Assembly: GCA_017622845.1 (NCBI GenBank)
Contig: JAGAQJ010000055.1
Location: 19,590 to 83,589, forward strand
DNA length: 64,000 nucleotides
Origin: Lachnospiraceae bacterium
GTDB taxonomy: Bacteria; Bacillota; Clostridia; Lachnospirales; Lachnospiraceae
Direction: 5' to 3'
In this document: positions 6,585-16,213 of the stretch, one piece after another
How positions within the stretch are numbered: the stretch's first letter is position 1
How the letters are laid out: every line of letters starts with the position of its first letter
Program-made: the position numbers and the translations under genes
The notes under the pieces: generated by a model
Told to the model about the DNA's origin: nothing
The model's input: only the letters and a program-made list of their open reading frames with translations
The model's database searches: none

Positions 6585-7120
6585 GCTGTCTGCCGTCCTG
6601 CAATGGAAAATGCGTTTGATTAATAAAAACAAAGATGATAAAATACACAGTGAGCATTTAAATATAAAATACGAAAGGGAATCATTCATGAAAAACAAAT
6701 AGTAGTATTATTAGCATCAAGAAAGTCGGTTTGTTATCATGAAATCAGGAAGTGACAGTCACAGGTCAGTGCAGCGAAACTGCTGGTATCGCAATAATAT
6801 TGACTGGATAAATATTGGTGTATATTCCGGAATGCGGGTGGTTGTCAGATATATCTATCCTTTCGGAGGCAGCATTACCAAAGACACAGTAAGCGGATGG
6901 GGTATCAATATTGCCGGTAACGGATTATATTAAAATATGAAAACGCAGTTACAACGAAGATTTTTGTAAGCATTGGATTAGAGTTAAGGAAACCTTGAAA
7001 ATGCAAAGGTTTCCTTATTTTTGTTGATAATCCGGGAGAAATGCAATGAAACAGCAGTCTAATAGTGAGATTTGTGAGTGTTTTCATTAGGAGAAGGGCG
7101 CTGTATATGAAAGCTTTTGA
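6585..7120 (+). other. Intergenic stretch with a probable degenerate gene
   Basis: No intact gene is recognised. An ATG at 6690 behind AAAGGGA opens only four codons (MKNK) before two stops. A 64-codon frame at 6739-6933 ends with VSGWGINIAGNGLY and is followed by a good terminator at 6986-7023. Another frame over 6752-6810 reads VTVTGQCSETAGIAIILTG. Frames that switch over a short distance and then end at a terminator suggest a small secreted-protein gene broken by frameshifts, but I do not recognise the family. Confidence 0.35.
6986..7023 (+). terminator. Rho-independent terminator
   Basis: AAGGAAACCTT (6986-6996) pairs with AAGGTTTCCTT and is followed by ATTTTTG. It closes whatever transcript crosses 6690-6933. 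Confidence 0.88.
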
Positions 7121-7136
7121 TTGAGAGGAAGGAAGC

Positions 7137-8000
7137 ATGATGAAAAAATATGTAAAAGTAATCAGTGTTGCCGGCATTATGGCTGTGACGGCATCAGGCT
7201 GTGGAAAAGAACAGGAGTCGGAACCGGTGGTTGTGAAAGAATTTGAAGAAATCCTGCCTGATAATGCAAAGCCGGTAATTGTACGAGATGAGGAAAATAC
7301 AGCTGAGAGCACAGCCGCAATGGACAGCATGGAAGATACAGAGACATCTGCCGAAGCGGAAACAGAGACAGAGGCATATGCAGACCGAATCGCAGGAGAG
7401 AATGCCATTTCTTATGATATAGAAAGCTCTGTATACGAGGAAGGTGTGGTGCACGTGGAGTATCCGCAGCTTACTGGTATGGAGAGCGAAGAAAGCCAGC
7501 AGAAAATCAATGAAAATATCAGAAACTCGGTGCTGAATCATATTTCAGCTGAAAATCTCAGCTTTTATGAGCTGGGCTATGAGACTGCAACAAAGGGAGA
7601 CGGGATTGTTTCCTTTATTTTCAGGGGTTCCGAGAACACTGTGGGAAGTGCATATCCGCGCAGCCTTGTCAAGACCTTAAATATTGACCTGAATACGGGA
7701 AGAAATGTCAGGTTAAAGGATTTTGCAGATATTTCTGCTGTTGTAAGCAGCCTTGAACTGGCTGACGGATATATGGTGCTCAATGAAGGCGTTGATATGG
7801 CGGATTTCTCAGCTTTTTTAAATAACGGATATGTAACGGATTACGCGATGACGCTTCTGGATTATGATATTGATTTTGCAAATCCGGACATGGTTCCGGC
7901 AGGATATACTGCGATAAGAAATAACCACCTGATACTTTTTGTGGAAGCGGAGCATGCCATGGGAGACTATGTAGAACTGGAATTCGAAAAGGATTTGTAG
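7137..8000 (+). CDS. Lipoprotein with DUF4163/DUF3298-like domain
   Basis: The 287-residue protein has a lipoprotein signal (basic start, hydrophobic stretch, and TASGC with the modified cysteine at residue 22), then an acidic low-complexity linker rich in Glu, Thr and Ala (residues about 25-95). The C-terminal 180 residues start YEEGVVHVEYPQLTGM and resemble the DUF4163/DUF3298 pair seen in PdaC and other cell-surface proteins: YPRSLVKTLNIDLNTGRNVRLKDF is the typical strand-rich segment before DUF3298. It is anchored outside the membrane. The role is unknown. An ATG pair at 7137/7140 follows GAGGAAGGAAG; either could start. Confidence 0.8.
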   Translation: MMKKYVKVISVAGIMAVTASGCGKEQESEPVVVKEFEEILPDNAKPVIVRDEENTAESTAAMDSMEDTETSAEAETETEAYADRIAGENAISYDIESSVYEEGVVHVEYPQLTGMESEESQQKINENIRNSVLNHISAENLSFYELGYETATKGDGIVSFIFRGSENTVGSAYPRSLVKTLNIDLNTGRNVRLKDFADISAVVSSLELADGYMVLNEGVDMADFSAFLNNGYVTDYAMTLLDYDIDFANPDMVPAGYTAIRNNHLILFVEAEHAMGDYVELEFEKDL

Positions 8001-8230
8001 GAAGAACGCTTTGCAGAAATTTGCAGAATTGAAACGAAAAAATGAAATTTTTAGATAAAAAAAGGAATTATAAAGGCGGCGCGGAATATAATATTATAGA
8101 GGATTAGCAGAATAGTTACGAGCATTATATGATTTTTGTGTAAGCAGATGTGATGCCTTATTTCTTAACAGGCAGTGACAGGGCTGTCTGATGAAGCTTA
8201 TATTTTGCAGGAATGGAGGTGACTGTTACT

Positions 8231-9235
8231 ATGACGATACGTGAAAATCTTGAAAAGTGGGAGAGCGAATACCTAAGCCCCTACGCGACGCTGAGTGCCC
8301 ATTCAAGGGGCAGGGACAGGGAGGAGGAGCAGTGTGATATCAGACCTGTATTTCAGAGAGACAGGGACAGGATACTGCATTCCAAGTCGTTTCGGCGCCT
8401 GAAGGACAAAACACAGGTGTTTTTGTCACCGGAGGGAGACCATTACAGAACAAGGCTTACCCATACGCTTGAGGTGGCGCAGAATGCAAGAACGATAGCA
8501 AGGGCATTGCTGCTCAATGAAGAACTGGTGGAGGCGATTGCGCTTGGACATGACCTTGGTCATACACCCTTTGGACATGCGGGGGAGAGAGCGCTCAATG
8601 ATATCTGTCCGTATGGTTTTAAGCATAATGAACAAAGTGTGCGCACTGTTGAAATATTGGAGAAGGATGGAGAAGGCCTGAATCTGACATGGGAGGTTCG
8701 GGACGGCATTAAAAATCATCAGACCTCAAGCATGCCTTCGACATTGGAGGGAAAGATTGTGCGCTTTTCCGATAAGATTGCATATACCTATCATGATATG
8801 GATGATGCGGTGCGGGCAGGAATCTTAAGGGAAAAGGATATTCCGAGGGAAATCGGAGAGGTCATAGGATACTCACCGAGGGAGCGGCTTAATAATTTTA
8901 TCCATGATATTGTCACACAGAGCAAGGGAACAGATGATGTGAAGATGTCTGACGATGTGGAGCTTGCCATGCGCGACCTGCGTCAGTTCATGTATGATAA
9001 GGTATACAGCAACCCAGTAGCAAAGTGTGAGGAGAATAAAGCAGTAGCGCTGGTTAAGACACTATATGAATATTATATGCGGCATACAGATGAGCTGCCG
9101 AAGTTTTTTGTAGAGCTTGGATTTCGGGGAGAACCGAGGGAAAAGGTAGTATGTGATTACATAAGCACTATGACAGACAGATTTGCGATTGCGCTGTATG
9201 ATGAATTGTATGTGCCCAAATTTTGGATGGGCTAA
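8231..9235 (+). CDS. dgt: dGTP triphosphohydrolase family HD protein
   Basis: The protein of 334 residues is a deoxyguanosinetriphosphate triphosphohydrolase-like HD hydrolase. Metal ligands are seen at His78 (RTRLTHTLEV) and His107-Asp108 (ALGHDLGHTPFGHAG), with a later Asp in RFSDKIAYTYHDMDD. The family cleaves dNTPs to nucleoside and triphosphate. An upstream in-frame ATG at 8213 overlaps the ribosome site GGAGGTG, so 8231 is the start. It is the first gene of the cluster dgt-dnaG-rpoD, a common arrangement in Clostridia. Real substrate may be broader than dGTP. Confidence 0.93.
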   Translation: MTIRENLEKWESEYLSPYATLSAHSRGRDREEEQCDIRPVFQRDRDRILHSKSFRRLKDKTQVFLSPEGDHYRTRLTHTLEVAQNARTIARALLLNEELVEAIALGHDLGHTPFGHAGERALNDICPYGFKHNEQSVRTVEILEKDGEGLNLTWEVRDGIKNHQTSSMPSTLEGKIVRFSDKIAYTYHDMDDAVRAGILREKDIPREIGEVIGYSPRERLNNFIHDIVTQSKGTDDVKMSDDVELAMRDLRQFMYDKVYSNPVAKCEENKAVALVKTLYEYYMRHTDELPKFFVELGFRGEPREKVVCDYISTMTDRFAIALYDELYVPKFWMG

Positions 9236-9257
9236 TGAGAAAGAGAGTTGGATATCA

Positions 9258-11048
9258 ATGTATTATCCGGAGGAACTGATAGAAGAAGTCAGACAGAAAA
9301 ATGATATTGTTGATGTGATATCCGGTTATATAGGACTGCAGAAAAAGGGCAGCAATTATATGTGCTGCTGTCCTTTTCACGGAGAGAAGACACCATCCTT
9401 TTCCGTGAACCGCGCAAGGCAGATTTATAAATGCTTTGGATGCGGCGAAGGAGGAAATGTGCTGACCTTTGTGATGAAATATGAGAACTGTACATTCCCC
9501 GAGGCGATGAAAATTCTTGCCGATAAAGCAGGCGTGGAGCTTCCGAAGGCGGAATATTCGGAGGAGGCGAAAAGACGCGAGACCCGGCGGCAGAAGCTGC
9601 TGGAGGTCAATAAGGAAGCTGCAAAGTTTTATTACTATCAGCTTCGGACGCCGCGCGGCGTGAAGGCAAAGGAATATTTGGACAAGCGAAGGCTTTCTGA
9701 GGAGACGAGGAAAAACTTCGGGCTTGGTTTTGCACCGGTAAAGGGGGAGGAGCTGTTAGCCTACCTTCATCAAAAGGGCTTTAGCGATGACCTGATTCGT
9801 GATGTGGGACTTGCAAAGATGGACGAGAGAAGGGGAACAACAACTCAGTTCTGGAATCGTGTGATGTTTCCGATACAGGACATCAATCACAGGGTCATCG
9901 GCTTTGGCGGACGTATTATGGGAGAGAATGACAGTGGCCCGAAGTACTTAAATTCACCGGAGACAGAAATTTTTGACAAGAGCAGAAATCTGTACGGCAT
10001 GAATTATGCGCGCACTGCAAGGACCGGAAATATCATTTTGTGTGAAGGCTATATGGACGTGATCAGCATGCATCAGGCAGGCTTTACGCAGGCAGTGGCG
10101 TCCCTTGGAACAGCATTTACGCCTGGTCAGGCAGGGCTGATTAAGAAGTATACGAAAGATGTGCTTCTGGCGTATGACAGTGACGGTGCGGGAGTGAAGG
10201 CAGCGCTTCGGGCGATACGGATTCTGCGCGATGCAGGAATGTCAGGCAGGATAATTGATATGACGCCTTACAAGGACCCGGACGAGTTTATCAAAAATCT
10301 GGGACAAGCTGCTTTTCAGGAGCGGATTGACCACGCGGAAAATTCATTTATGTTTGAAATCAGAATGCTGGAGCGGGATTTTGACATGAATGACCCGGAG
10401 GGGAAGACCAATTTTCATAATCAGATTGCAAGAAGGCTCTGCGATTTCAGCGAAGATGTGGAGCGTGAAAATTATATTGAGGCAGTAGCAGACAAGTACC
10501 ACATCGGCTTTGAAAATTTGAGAAAGCTGGTAGTGAATATGGCGGCAAAGACAGGCGGTTATGCAGTGTCGGCGGCAGAAAGACCTAAATCAGGCATACA
10601 GAGCAGAAATAAAAATACGCCTGAAGAGCACGCCAAAAAGTCGCAAAGACTGCTGCTTACGTGGCTTACGGATTATCCGCAGCTTTATCCGAAGATAAAA
10701 AATTATTTGTCGCCGGAAGACTTTACAGAGGAGCTTTACAGCAAAGTTGCAAGGCGGATGTTTGAGGACATTGAGAAAAACCAGCTGAATCCCGCAGGAA
10801 TTATTAATATGTTTGCGGATGACAAAGAACAGAGCGAGGCGGCTTCGCTCTTTACCACAAAGCTTCCTGAGCTGGAAAGTGAACAGGAGAAGGAGAAGGC
10901 ATTTCATGACATTCTTGTGAGTGTGAAGAAAAACAGCTATGAATATTATTCGGCACGGTCCGGAGTGGACATATCAGCACTCAGCAAGGTAATTGAAGGT
11001 AAAAAAGCATTGGAAGAACTTAACAAAACGCATATTTCTTTAAAATAG
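9258..11048 (+). CDS. dnaG: DNA primase DnaG
   Basis: This primase of 596 residues makes RNA primers at the replication fork. It shows the N-terminal CHC2 zinc ribbon (Cys38, His41, Cys59, Cys62), the primase core, and the Toprim acidic motifs EGYMDV and YDSDGAG near residues 260-320. The C-terminal 150 residues should be the DnaB helicase-binding region. An in-frame ATG further upstream (9183) lies inside dgt; the start at 9258, [12 protein letters not shown], matches family N-termini. The gene follows dgt by 22 bases and precedes rpoD by 35. Confidence 0.97.
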   Translation: MYYPEELIEEVRQKNDIVDVISGYIGLQKKGSNYMCCCPFHGEKTPSFSVNRARQIYKCFGCGEGGNVLTFVMKYENCTFPEAMKILADKAGVELPKAEYSEEAKRRETRRQKLLEVNKEAAKFYYYQLRTPRGVKAKEYLDKRRLSEETRKNFGLGFAPVKGEELLAYLHQKGFSDDLIRDVGLAKMDERRGTTTQFWNRVMFPIQDINHRVIGFGGRIMGENDSGPKYLNSPETEIFDKSRNLYGMNYARTARTGNIILCEGYMDVISMHQAGFTQAVASLGTAFTPGQAGLIKKYTKDVLLAYDSDGAGVKAALRAIRILRDAGMSGRIIDMTPYKDPDEFIKNLGQAAFQERIDHAENSFMFEIRMLERDFDMNDPEGKTNFHNQIARRLCDFSEDVERENYIEAVADKYHIGFENLRKLVVNMAAKTGGYAVSAAERPKSGIQSRNKNTPEEHAKKSQRLLLTWLTDYPQLYPKIKNYLSPEDFTEELYSKVARRMFEDIEKNQLNPAGIINMFADDKEQSEAASLFTTKLPELESEQEKEKAFHDILVSVKKNSYEYYSARSGVDISALSKVIEGKKALEELNKTHISLK

Positions 11049-11083
11049 GGATAAAAATAATATGGTATGGAGGATTGACCAGA

Positions 11084-12205
11084 ATGGATGAAAACACACA
11101 AGCAAAATTTGACGCGAAATTAAAAGAGCTTTTGGCAATGGCGAAGAAAAAAAAGAATGTGCTGGAATATCAGGAAATCAGCGATTTTTTTAAGGACATG
11201 GCTCTTGAGGAGGAGCAGTTTGAGAGAATCCTTGAGACGCTGGAACAGAATAATGTGGACGTGCTTCGCATAACAGATGACGATGATGACATTCCGGATG
11301 ACGACCTGCTTCTGTCGGACGACGAAGACATGGATATGGATGTGGATAATATTGACTTGTCTGTGCCTGACGGAGTCGGCATTGAGGACCCTGTCAGAAT
11401 GTATCTCAAAGAAATCGGAAAGGTTCCGCTTCTCAGCGCCGACGAGGAAATCGAGCTTGCCAAGAAGATGGAGCTTGGCGATGAGGATGCTAAGAAAAGG
11501 CTGGCAGAGGCGAACCTCCGTCTGGTTGTAAGCATTGCCAAGAGATATGTGGGACGCGGCATGCTGTTCCTTGATCTGATACAGGAGGGAAATCTTGGAC
11601 TGATTAAGGCTGTGGAGAAATTTGATTACAGAAAAGGCTATAAATTTTCGACTTATGCAACATGGTGGATTCGTCAGGCAATCACAAGAGCGATAGCGGA
11701 TCAGGCAAGGACAATCCGAATCCCCGTACACATGGTTGAAACGATAAACAAACTGATCCGTGTGAGCAGACAACTGCTTCAGGAGCTTGGGCGTGAACCG
11801 ACCCCGGAGGAGATTGCAAAGGAAATGAACATGCCGGAAGAACGTGTGCGTGAGATTTTAAAGATTTCTCAGGAGCCTGTTTCCCTGGAAACGCCGATTG
11901 GCGAGGAGGAGGACAGCCATCTTGGCGATTTTATTCAGGACGATAATGTGCCGGTGCCGGCAGACGCCGCTGCTTTTACACTGTTAAAGGAGCAGCTTGT
12001 AGAGGTGCTCGATACGCTGACGGACAGAGAACAGAAGGTATTGAGACTCCGTTTTGGTCTTGATGATGGAAGGGCGCGCACGCTCGAAGAGGTTGGCAAG
12101 GAATTCAACGTGACAAGGGAGCGTATCAGACAGATAGAAGCGAAGGCGCTCAGAAAGCTTCGTCATCCTTCAAGAAGCCGTAAGCTTAAGGACTATTTGG
12201 ATTAG
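11084..12205 (+). CDS. rpoD: RNA polymerase primary sigma factor RpoD/SigA
   Basis: The protein of 373 residues is the housekeeping sigma-70 factor. An acidic region ([10 protein letters not shown], residues about 63-90) lies in the non-conserved N-terminal part. Then come region 1.2 ([17 protein letters not shown]), region 2 ([32 protein letters not shown]), region 3 and region 4 with the -35 helix-turn-helix ([20 protein letters not shown]). GGAGG at 11069-11073 fits ATG 11084, not the in-frame TTG at 11075. It ends 9 bases before trmK. Confidence 0.98.
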   Translation: MDENTQAKFDAKLKELLAMAKKKKNVLEYQEISDFFKDMALEEEQFERILETLEQNNVDVLRITDDDDDIPDDDLLLSDDEDMDMDVDNIDLSVPDGVGIEDPVRMYLKEIGKVPLLSADEEIELAKKMELGDEDAKKRLAEANLRLVVSIAKRYVGRGMLFLDLIQEGNLGLIKAVEKFDYRKGYKFSTYATWWIRQAITRAIADQARTIRIPVHMVETINKLIRVSRQLLQELGREPTPEEIAKEMNMPEERVREILKISQEPVSLETPIGEEEDSHLGDFIQDDNVPVPADAAAFTLLKEQLVEVLDTLTDREQKVLRLRFGLDDGRARTLEEVGKEFNVTRERIRQIEAKALRKLRHPSRSRKLKDYLD

Positions 12206-12214
12206 GAGAATGTG

Positions 12215-13042
12215 ATGCTGTTATCGGATAGAATGAGGGCTGTGGCAGGACTTGTGCAGCCCTGCAGAAGCATAGCGGACGTAGGCTGCGATCATGGATA
12301 TGTTGCGATGGAGCTGGTCAGAAGCAATATATGCAGAAATGTAATTGCTATGGATATCAACAAGGGACCGCTGGACAGGGCAAAGCATAATATCTCGGAA
12401 TATGGAATGCAGGATTATATTGAGACGCGTCTGTCCGATGGCGTTCAGGCTTTGCACGCAGGAGAGGCAGATGGGATTATCTGCGCCGGAATGGGTGGAA
12501 AGCTGATTATCTCAATCCTTGAACAGGGAAAAGAGCTTGTGAGAGATATGAGACAGGTTATTCTGCAGCCGCAGTCCGAGCTGGACGAAGTGAGAAGCTA
12601 TCTGAGAGGGAACGGCTTTCTTATCGAGCAGGAGGATATGGTACGGGAGGACGGGAAATATTATCCCATGATGCGTGCACTGCCCGGGGCATTCGGAAAG
12701 CTGGAAAAACAGATTGGCGGAAGCTTAGAGCAGAAATGCAGGAAAAGCGGAGTGCATGTAAACGGGATTCCGGCATACAGGCAGCCGTTTGACATTTCAG
12801 AGATATCACGCGATGAAGTACAAAGACTGACAAGAGTTCAGGATACATATGGACCATGCCTTTTGGAAATGGCACACCCGGTATTAAAGCAGTATTTGCT
12901 GCGGCAAAAGAAGAACCTTGAAAACATCAGGGAAAATCTGCTGAGCCAGAAGCAGCTTACGGCAAGGCAGCAGGATCGTATCGCGGAATTGGAGGAAAGG
13001 CTGAGTGACATTGTTTTCTGCCTGTACCGCTATTATAAATAG
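12215..13042 (+). CDS. trmK: tRNA (adenine(22)-N1)-methyltransferase TrmK family
   Basis: The protein of 275 residues starts LLSDRMRAVAGLV and has the SAM-binding motif IADVGCDHGYVAMELV (about residues 20-35), then AMDINKGPL and GADGIICAGMGG-like segments, which define TrmK, the methylase of A22 in tRNA. AGGAG at 12204-12208 favours ATG 12215 over GTG 12212. The C-terminal coiled-coil (residues about 225-265) is typical of the family. It lies between rpoD and a Nif3-like gene, the order seen in many Firmicutes. Confidence 0.93.
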   Translation: MLLSDRMRAVAGLVQPCRSIADVGCDHGYVAMELVRSNICRNVIAMDINKGPLDRAKHNISEYGMQDYIETRLSDGVQALHAGEADGIICAGMGGKLIISILEQGKELVRDMRQVILQPQSELDEVRSYLRGNGFLIEQEDMVREDGKYYPMMRALPGAFGKLEKQIGGSLEQKCRKSGVHVNGIPAYRQPFDISEISRDEVQRLTRVQDTYGPCLLEMAHPVLKQYLLRQKKNLENIRENLLSQKQLTARQQDRIAELEERLSDIVFCLYRYYK

Positions 13043-13086
13043 CTGAAATGATGGGTTATTACTATAATTTATATTGGAGGCAGCGT

Positions 13087-13869
13087 ATGAAATGCTATGA
13101 GGTTATTGAGAAACTCGAATCCCTTTCACCGGCGGCTTTTGCAGAGGAGTGGGACAATATCGGACTGCTTGCGGGCAGGCGCGGCAAGGAAGTAGAGACA
13201 ATTTATATCGCGCTGGATGCTTCGGATGATGTGATAGAAGATGCAGTCCGCCTTGGGGCGGATATGCTGCTTACCCATCATCCGCTTATTTTTAAGAAGC
13301 TTGACAGGATTGATACGGACGATTTTATCGGAAAGCGTGTCTATGAATTGATTCGAAATGATATCAGCTATTATGCCATGCATACGAATTTTGATGTCAT
13401 GGGAATGGCAGATGCGGCAGCGGATGAGCTTTCATTAAAGGACAGAGAAGTCCTGAATGTTACCTATGAAGATGATATTTCCAAGGAAGGCTGCGGAAGG
13501 ATCGGAAGGCTTAATCAATGCATGAGTGTAGCGGAGCTTGCAGAGCTTGTAAAGCAGCGGTTTCATGTGCCGAATGTAAGGGTATACGGCGATTTAGGAG
13601 ATATTGTTGAAGCGGCGGCAGTCATGCCCGGGTCGGGCGGCAGCTATATCAAAGATGCGTTGAAAATGGGCGCAGATGTGATGATAACAGGGGACATTGA
13701 TCATCATGAGGGGATTGATGCGGTGTCTCAGGGACTTACGCTCATTGATGCAGGACATTATGGAATAGAAAAGCTGTTTATTTCTTATATGGAAGAATTT
13801 ATTAAAAGAGAGTTACCGGAGCTTACTGTATATAAAGCTGAGATTAAGGAGCCTTTTGTGGTGGTTTAG
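13087..13869 (+). CDS. Nif3-like dinuclear metal-centre hexameric protein
   Basis: The protein of 260 residues belongs to the Nif3/YqfO/DUF34 family, toroidal hexamers with a dinuclear metal site. Metal ligands are seen in LTHHPLIF, AMHTNFDV and GDIDHHEG. Biochemical role is unsettled; older labels call it GTP cyclohydrolase 1 type 2. GGAGG at 13076-13080 sets the start at 13087 (MKCYEVIEKLESLSPAAFAEEWDN is the standard N-terminus). Pairing with trmK is widespread. Confidence 0.93.
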   Translation: MKCYEVIEKLESLSPAAFAEEWDNIGLLAGRRGKEVETIYIALDASDDVIEDAVRLGADMLLTHHPLIFKKLDRIDTDDFIGKRVYELIRNDISYYAMHTNFDVMGMADAAADELSLKDREVLNVTYEDDISKEGCGRIGRLNQCMSVAELAELVKQRFHVPNVRVYGDLGDIVEAAAVMPGSGGSYIKDALKMGADVMITGDIDHHEGIDAVSQGLTLIDAGHYGIEKLFISYMEEFIKRELPELTVYKAEIKEPFVVV

Positions 13870-13871
13870 CA

Positions 13872-13884
13872 GTAACAGTTCAGC
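13872..13884. repeat. Solo family 1 terminal repeat
   Basis: GTAACAGTTCAGC, identical to the first 13 bases of family 1 elements, sits 2 bases after the stop codon of the nif3-like gene. No body of the element follows. It may be an excision or deletion scar. Confidence 0.5.
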
Positions 13885-13912
13885 ATAAAGTAAAGTAGGA
13901 GGGGTATTGAGA

Positions 13913-15595
13913 ATGGATAATCAGAACAGCAGGAAACAGAGCGTTATGGTAACAGTTGATGGAAAGACCAGAGAGTATCCGGCAGGCATTACCTTTGGCG
14001 AGATTGCCAGTGTATATCAGAAGAATTACCCGCATCAGATAGCGCTTGCAGTCAGAAACGGTAAAATAAGAGAACTGTTTAAAAAGGTGGATCAGGATTG
14101 TACAGTAGATTTTTTGACACTTGTCGATGACACAGGAAACAAGACCTATAACCGTACGGCAACCATTATTCTCATGAAAGCAATCAGTGAAGTAGTCGGC
14201 GCTGATAAGATTGAGGAGATAAAAATGGAGTTTGCCATCGGAAATGGGTATTACTGTTCCAAAAAAGGTGATTTTGAGATAACGGATGAGCTTGTGGAAC
14301 AGATAAAAGCCAAGATGCAGGAGTATGTGGATAAGGACCTTTATATTATCAAAAAATCCATGCCTTTAGATGAGGCAAACGCAATTTTTACACAGCAGAA
14401 AATGACAGATAAGGTAAGGCTGTTTAAATACAGAGGAAGCTCCAGCGTCAATGTGTATAATCTTGACGGCTATTATGACTACTATTATGGATTTATGCTT
14501 CCAAGCACCGGATATGTCAAATATTTTGATTTGCAGAAATATGAAGATGGTCTTGTTTTGATTCTTCCCCAAAAAGAAAATCCGACTGTCATTGAAGCGT
14601 TTAAGCCGCTTCCGAAGCTCTTCCGCTCTATGGAAATTGCTTCTGACTGGGGGGAAAAGCTTGGCATTGATACCGTAAGCGATCTCAATGACCAGATTCG
14701 CCAGGGAGGATTTAACGAGCTTGTCTTAGTGCAGGAGGCGCTTCAGGAACGCAGGATCAGCGAAATTGCTTCAGATATTGTATCCCGGGGCGGTATTAAA
14801 TTTGTCATGATTGCAGGACCTACCTCATCGGGAAAAACGACATTTTCCCACAGGTTATCAGTGCAGCTGAGAACACATGGACTGACGCCGCATCCGATTG
14901 CGGTCGATGATTATTTCGTTGACCGGGAAAAGACTCCGCGGCAGCCAAACGGCGATTATGATTTTGAATGCCTGGAAGCGATTGACACCAAAAAATTTAA
15001 TGATGATATGTGTGCTTTGCTGGCAGGGGAACGGGTGGAGCTTCCAACATTTAATTTTGTGACAGGCAAGCGTGAATATAAAGGAAATTTCAAGCAGCTT
15101 GGAGCTGATGATGTTCTTGTAATAGAGGGTATACATGGGTTAAATGATAAGATGTCCTATGCGCTTCCGGCAGAGAGCAAATATAAGATTTATATTAGTG
15201 CGCTGACAACATTGAACATCGACGAGCACAATCGCATCCCGACAACAGACGGCAGACTGCTCAGGCGTCTGGTAAGAGATGCAAGAACAAGGGGCGCCAG
15301 TGCAAAACGTACCATACAGATGTGGCCCTCTGTACGAAAAGGGGAGACTGAGAATATTTTCCCGTTTCAAGAGGGTGCGGATGCTATGTTTAACTCTGCG
15401 CTGATTTATGAACTTGCAGTATTGAAACAATTTGCAGAACCGCTGCTTTATAATATCGAGCCGGGAGAGCCTGAGTATTTTGAGGCTGTAAGACTTTTGA
15501 AATTTTTGAGTTATTTTCTGGGAGTCAGCACAGAAGAACTTCCTATGAATTCTATTGTCAGGGAGTTTGTGGGGGGAAGCTGCTTTAAAGTATAA
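13913..15595 (+). CDS. TGS-domain uridine kinase-like nucleoside kinase
   Basis: The 560-residue protein has an N-terminal TGS domain (residues about 8-70: VTVDGKTREYPAGITFGEIA), a middle region resembling the editing/SAD part of threonyl-tRNA synthetase, and a C-terminal uridine kinase/phosphoribulokinase domain with P-loop GPTSSGKTT near residue 303. Similar fusions are widespread in Clostridia and Bacteroidetes and are annotated as nucleoside kinases; the job of the synthetase-like half is unknown. AGGAGGGG upstream picks the ATG at 13913. The TAA stop is followed at once by a family 1 element. Confidence 0.88.
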   Translation: MDNQNSRKQSVMVTVDGKTREYPAGITFGEIASVYQKNYPHQIALAVRNGKIRELFKKVDQDCTVDFLTLVDDTGNKTYNRTATIILMKAISEVVGADKIEEIKMEFAIGNGYYCSKKGDFEITDELVEQIKAKMQEYVDKDLYIIKKSMPLDEANAIFTQQKMTDKVRLFKYRGSSSVNVYNLDGYYDYYYGFMLPSTGYVKYFDLQKYEDGLVLILPQKENPTVIEAFKPLPKLFRSMEIASDWGEKLGIDTVSDLNDQIRQGGFNELVLVQEALQERRISEIASDIVSRGGIKFVMIAGPTSSGKTTFSHRLSVQLRTHGLTPHPIAVDDYFVDREKTPRQPNGDYDFECLEAIDTKKFNDDMCALLAGERVELPTFNFVTGKREYKGNFKQLGADDVLVIEGIHGLNDKMSYALPAESKYKIYISALTTLNIDEHNRIPTTDGRLLRRLVRDARTRGASAKRTIQMWPSVRKGETENIFPFQEGADAMFNSALIYELAVLKQFAEPLLYNIEPGEPEYFEAVRLLKFLSYFLGVSTEELPMNSIVREFVGGSCFKV

Positions 15596-16149
15596 GCAAC
15601 TTCAGACAGGACGAAGGTTGGCAGTCCTATGCTGGTACAGGCGGTTGGACTCCGAATGCGAATTTTCTAATGGGTGATGCAAAAGTCTTTGAATGTGCCC
15701 ACGACCGGACTCTACGCGCCGTCCATGGACGCGTTTCGTCCTAAATCCGCGTCCGTGCGGATTTTCGCAGATGTATCGAATCACCCATAAGAAAATGTCA
15801 GCATTCTCCGCCAGCCTGTACCGGCATAGGACTGCCGACCTTCTGTGTACTGACAACTGTTCCATTTTATGGTTCCACTGAACAGAAAACGGCAGATAGT
15901 ATCCTGCAGGCTGCCCGGTGAAGAATGGTGATATTTCCTTATACGATGATACATGCAGCAGGAGTAAATTTGCATGGACGCAAATTTAGGCGAGACGAAG
16001 GCATGGATGCCGACTCGAGCCGGCTCCGTCCTCATTTGAAAGCCTTCCTCATCGTATTAGGAAATTGCCATTCGGAATCCATGGCAGTCGGAAGGATACT
16101 ATCTGCCGTTTTCGTCCGGATAAGAATGCATAAAAGGCTGAACTGTAAC
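15596..16149. mobile_element. Family 1 MITE, copy A (long form with extra hairpin module)
   Basis: The right end GGCTGAACTGTAAC and body match copies at 17091 and 25265. The left end is eroded (GCAACTTCAGACAGGACGAAGG, lacking about 20 bases) and touches the stop codon of the preceding gene. Compared with the other copies it has about 170 extra bases inside the left hairpin: arms of about 60 bases (15616-15678 and 15776-15838) pair around a loop with its own hairpins. Minus-strand frames such as that ending MRTEPARVGIHAF-type N-termini are by-products of the repeat, not genes. Confidence 0.8.
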
Positions 16150-16163
16150 TTTCAAGTATAGTT

Positions 16164-16213
16164 GTAACAATTCAGCCGTATGGATTATTTTAGTCAGGAC
16201 GAAGGGCGGCAGC
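16164..16213. mobile_element. Family 1 MITE fragment D (left end only)
   Basis: GTAACAATTCAGCC followed by about 35 bases identical in outline to the left end of the full copies. It begins 14 bases after copy A ends and runs into the 3' end of the MoeB/ThiF-like gene, whose last codons and stop it provides. Confidence 0.75.

Noticed and set aside
6005-6698. Long minus-strand frame of 230 codons over the DUF1062 gene and tRNA
   Set aside because: It runs antisense through a complete tRNA gene and a conserved protein, and has no ribosome site.
8109-8121. TAGTTACGAGCAT matches an internal piece of family 2
   Set aside because: Only 13 bases match and no ends or hairpin are present.
15781-16035. 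Minus-strand frame of 84 codons starting MRTEPARVGIHAF inside copy A, and similar frames at 17117-17380 and 25212-25511
   Set aside because: All three fall inside family 1 repeats, differ mainly by frame breaks and have no ribosome site. They are by-products of the repeat sequence.
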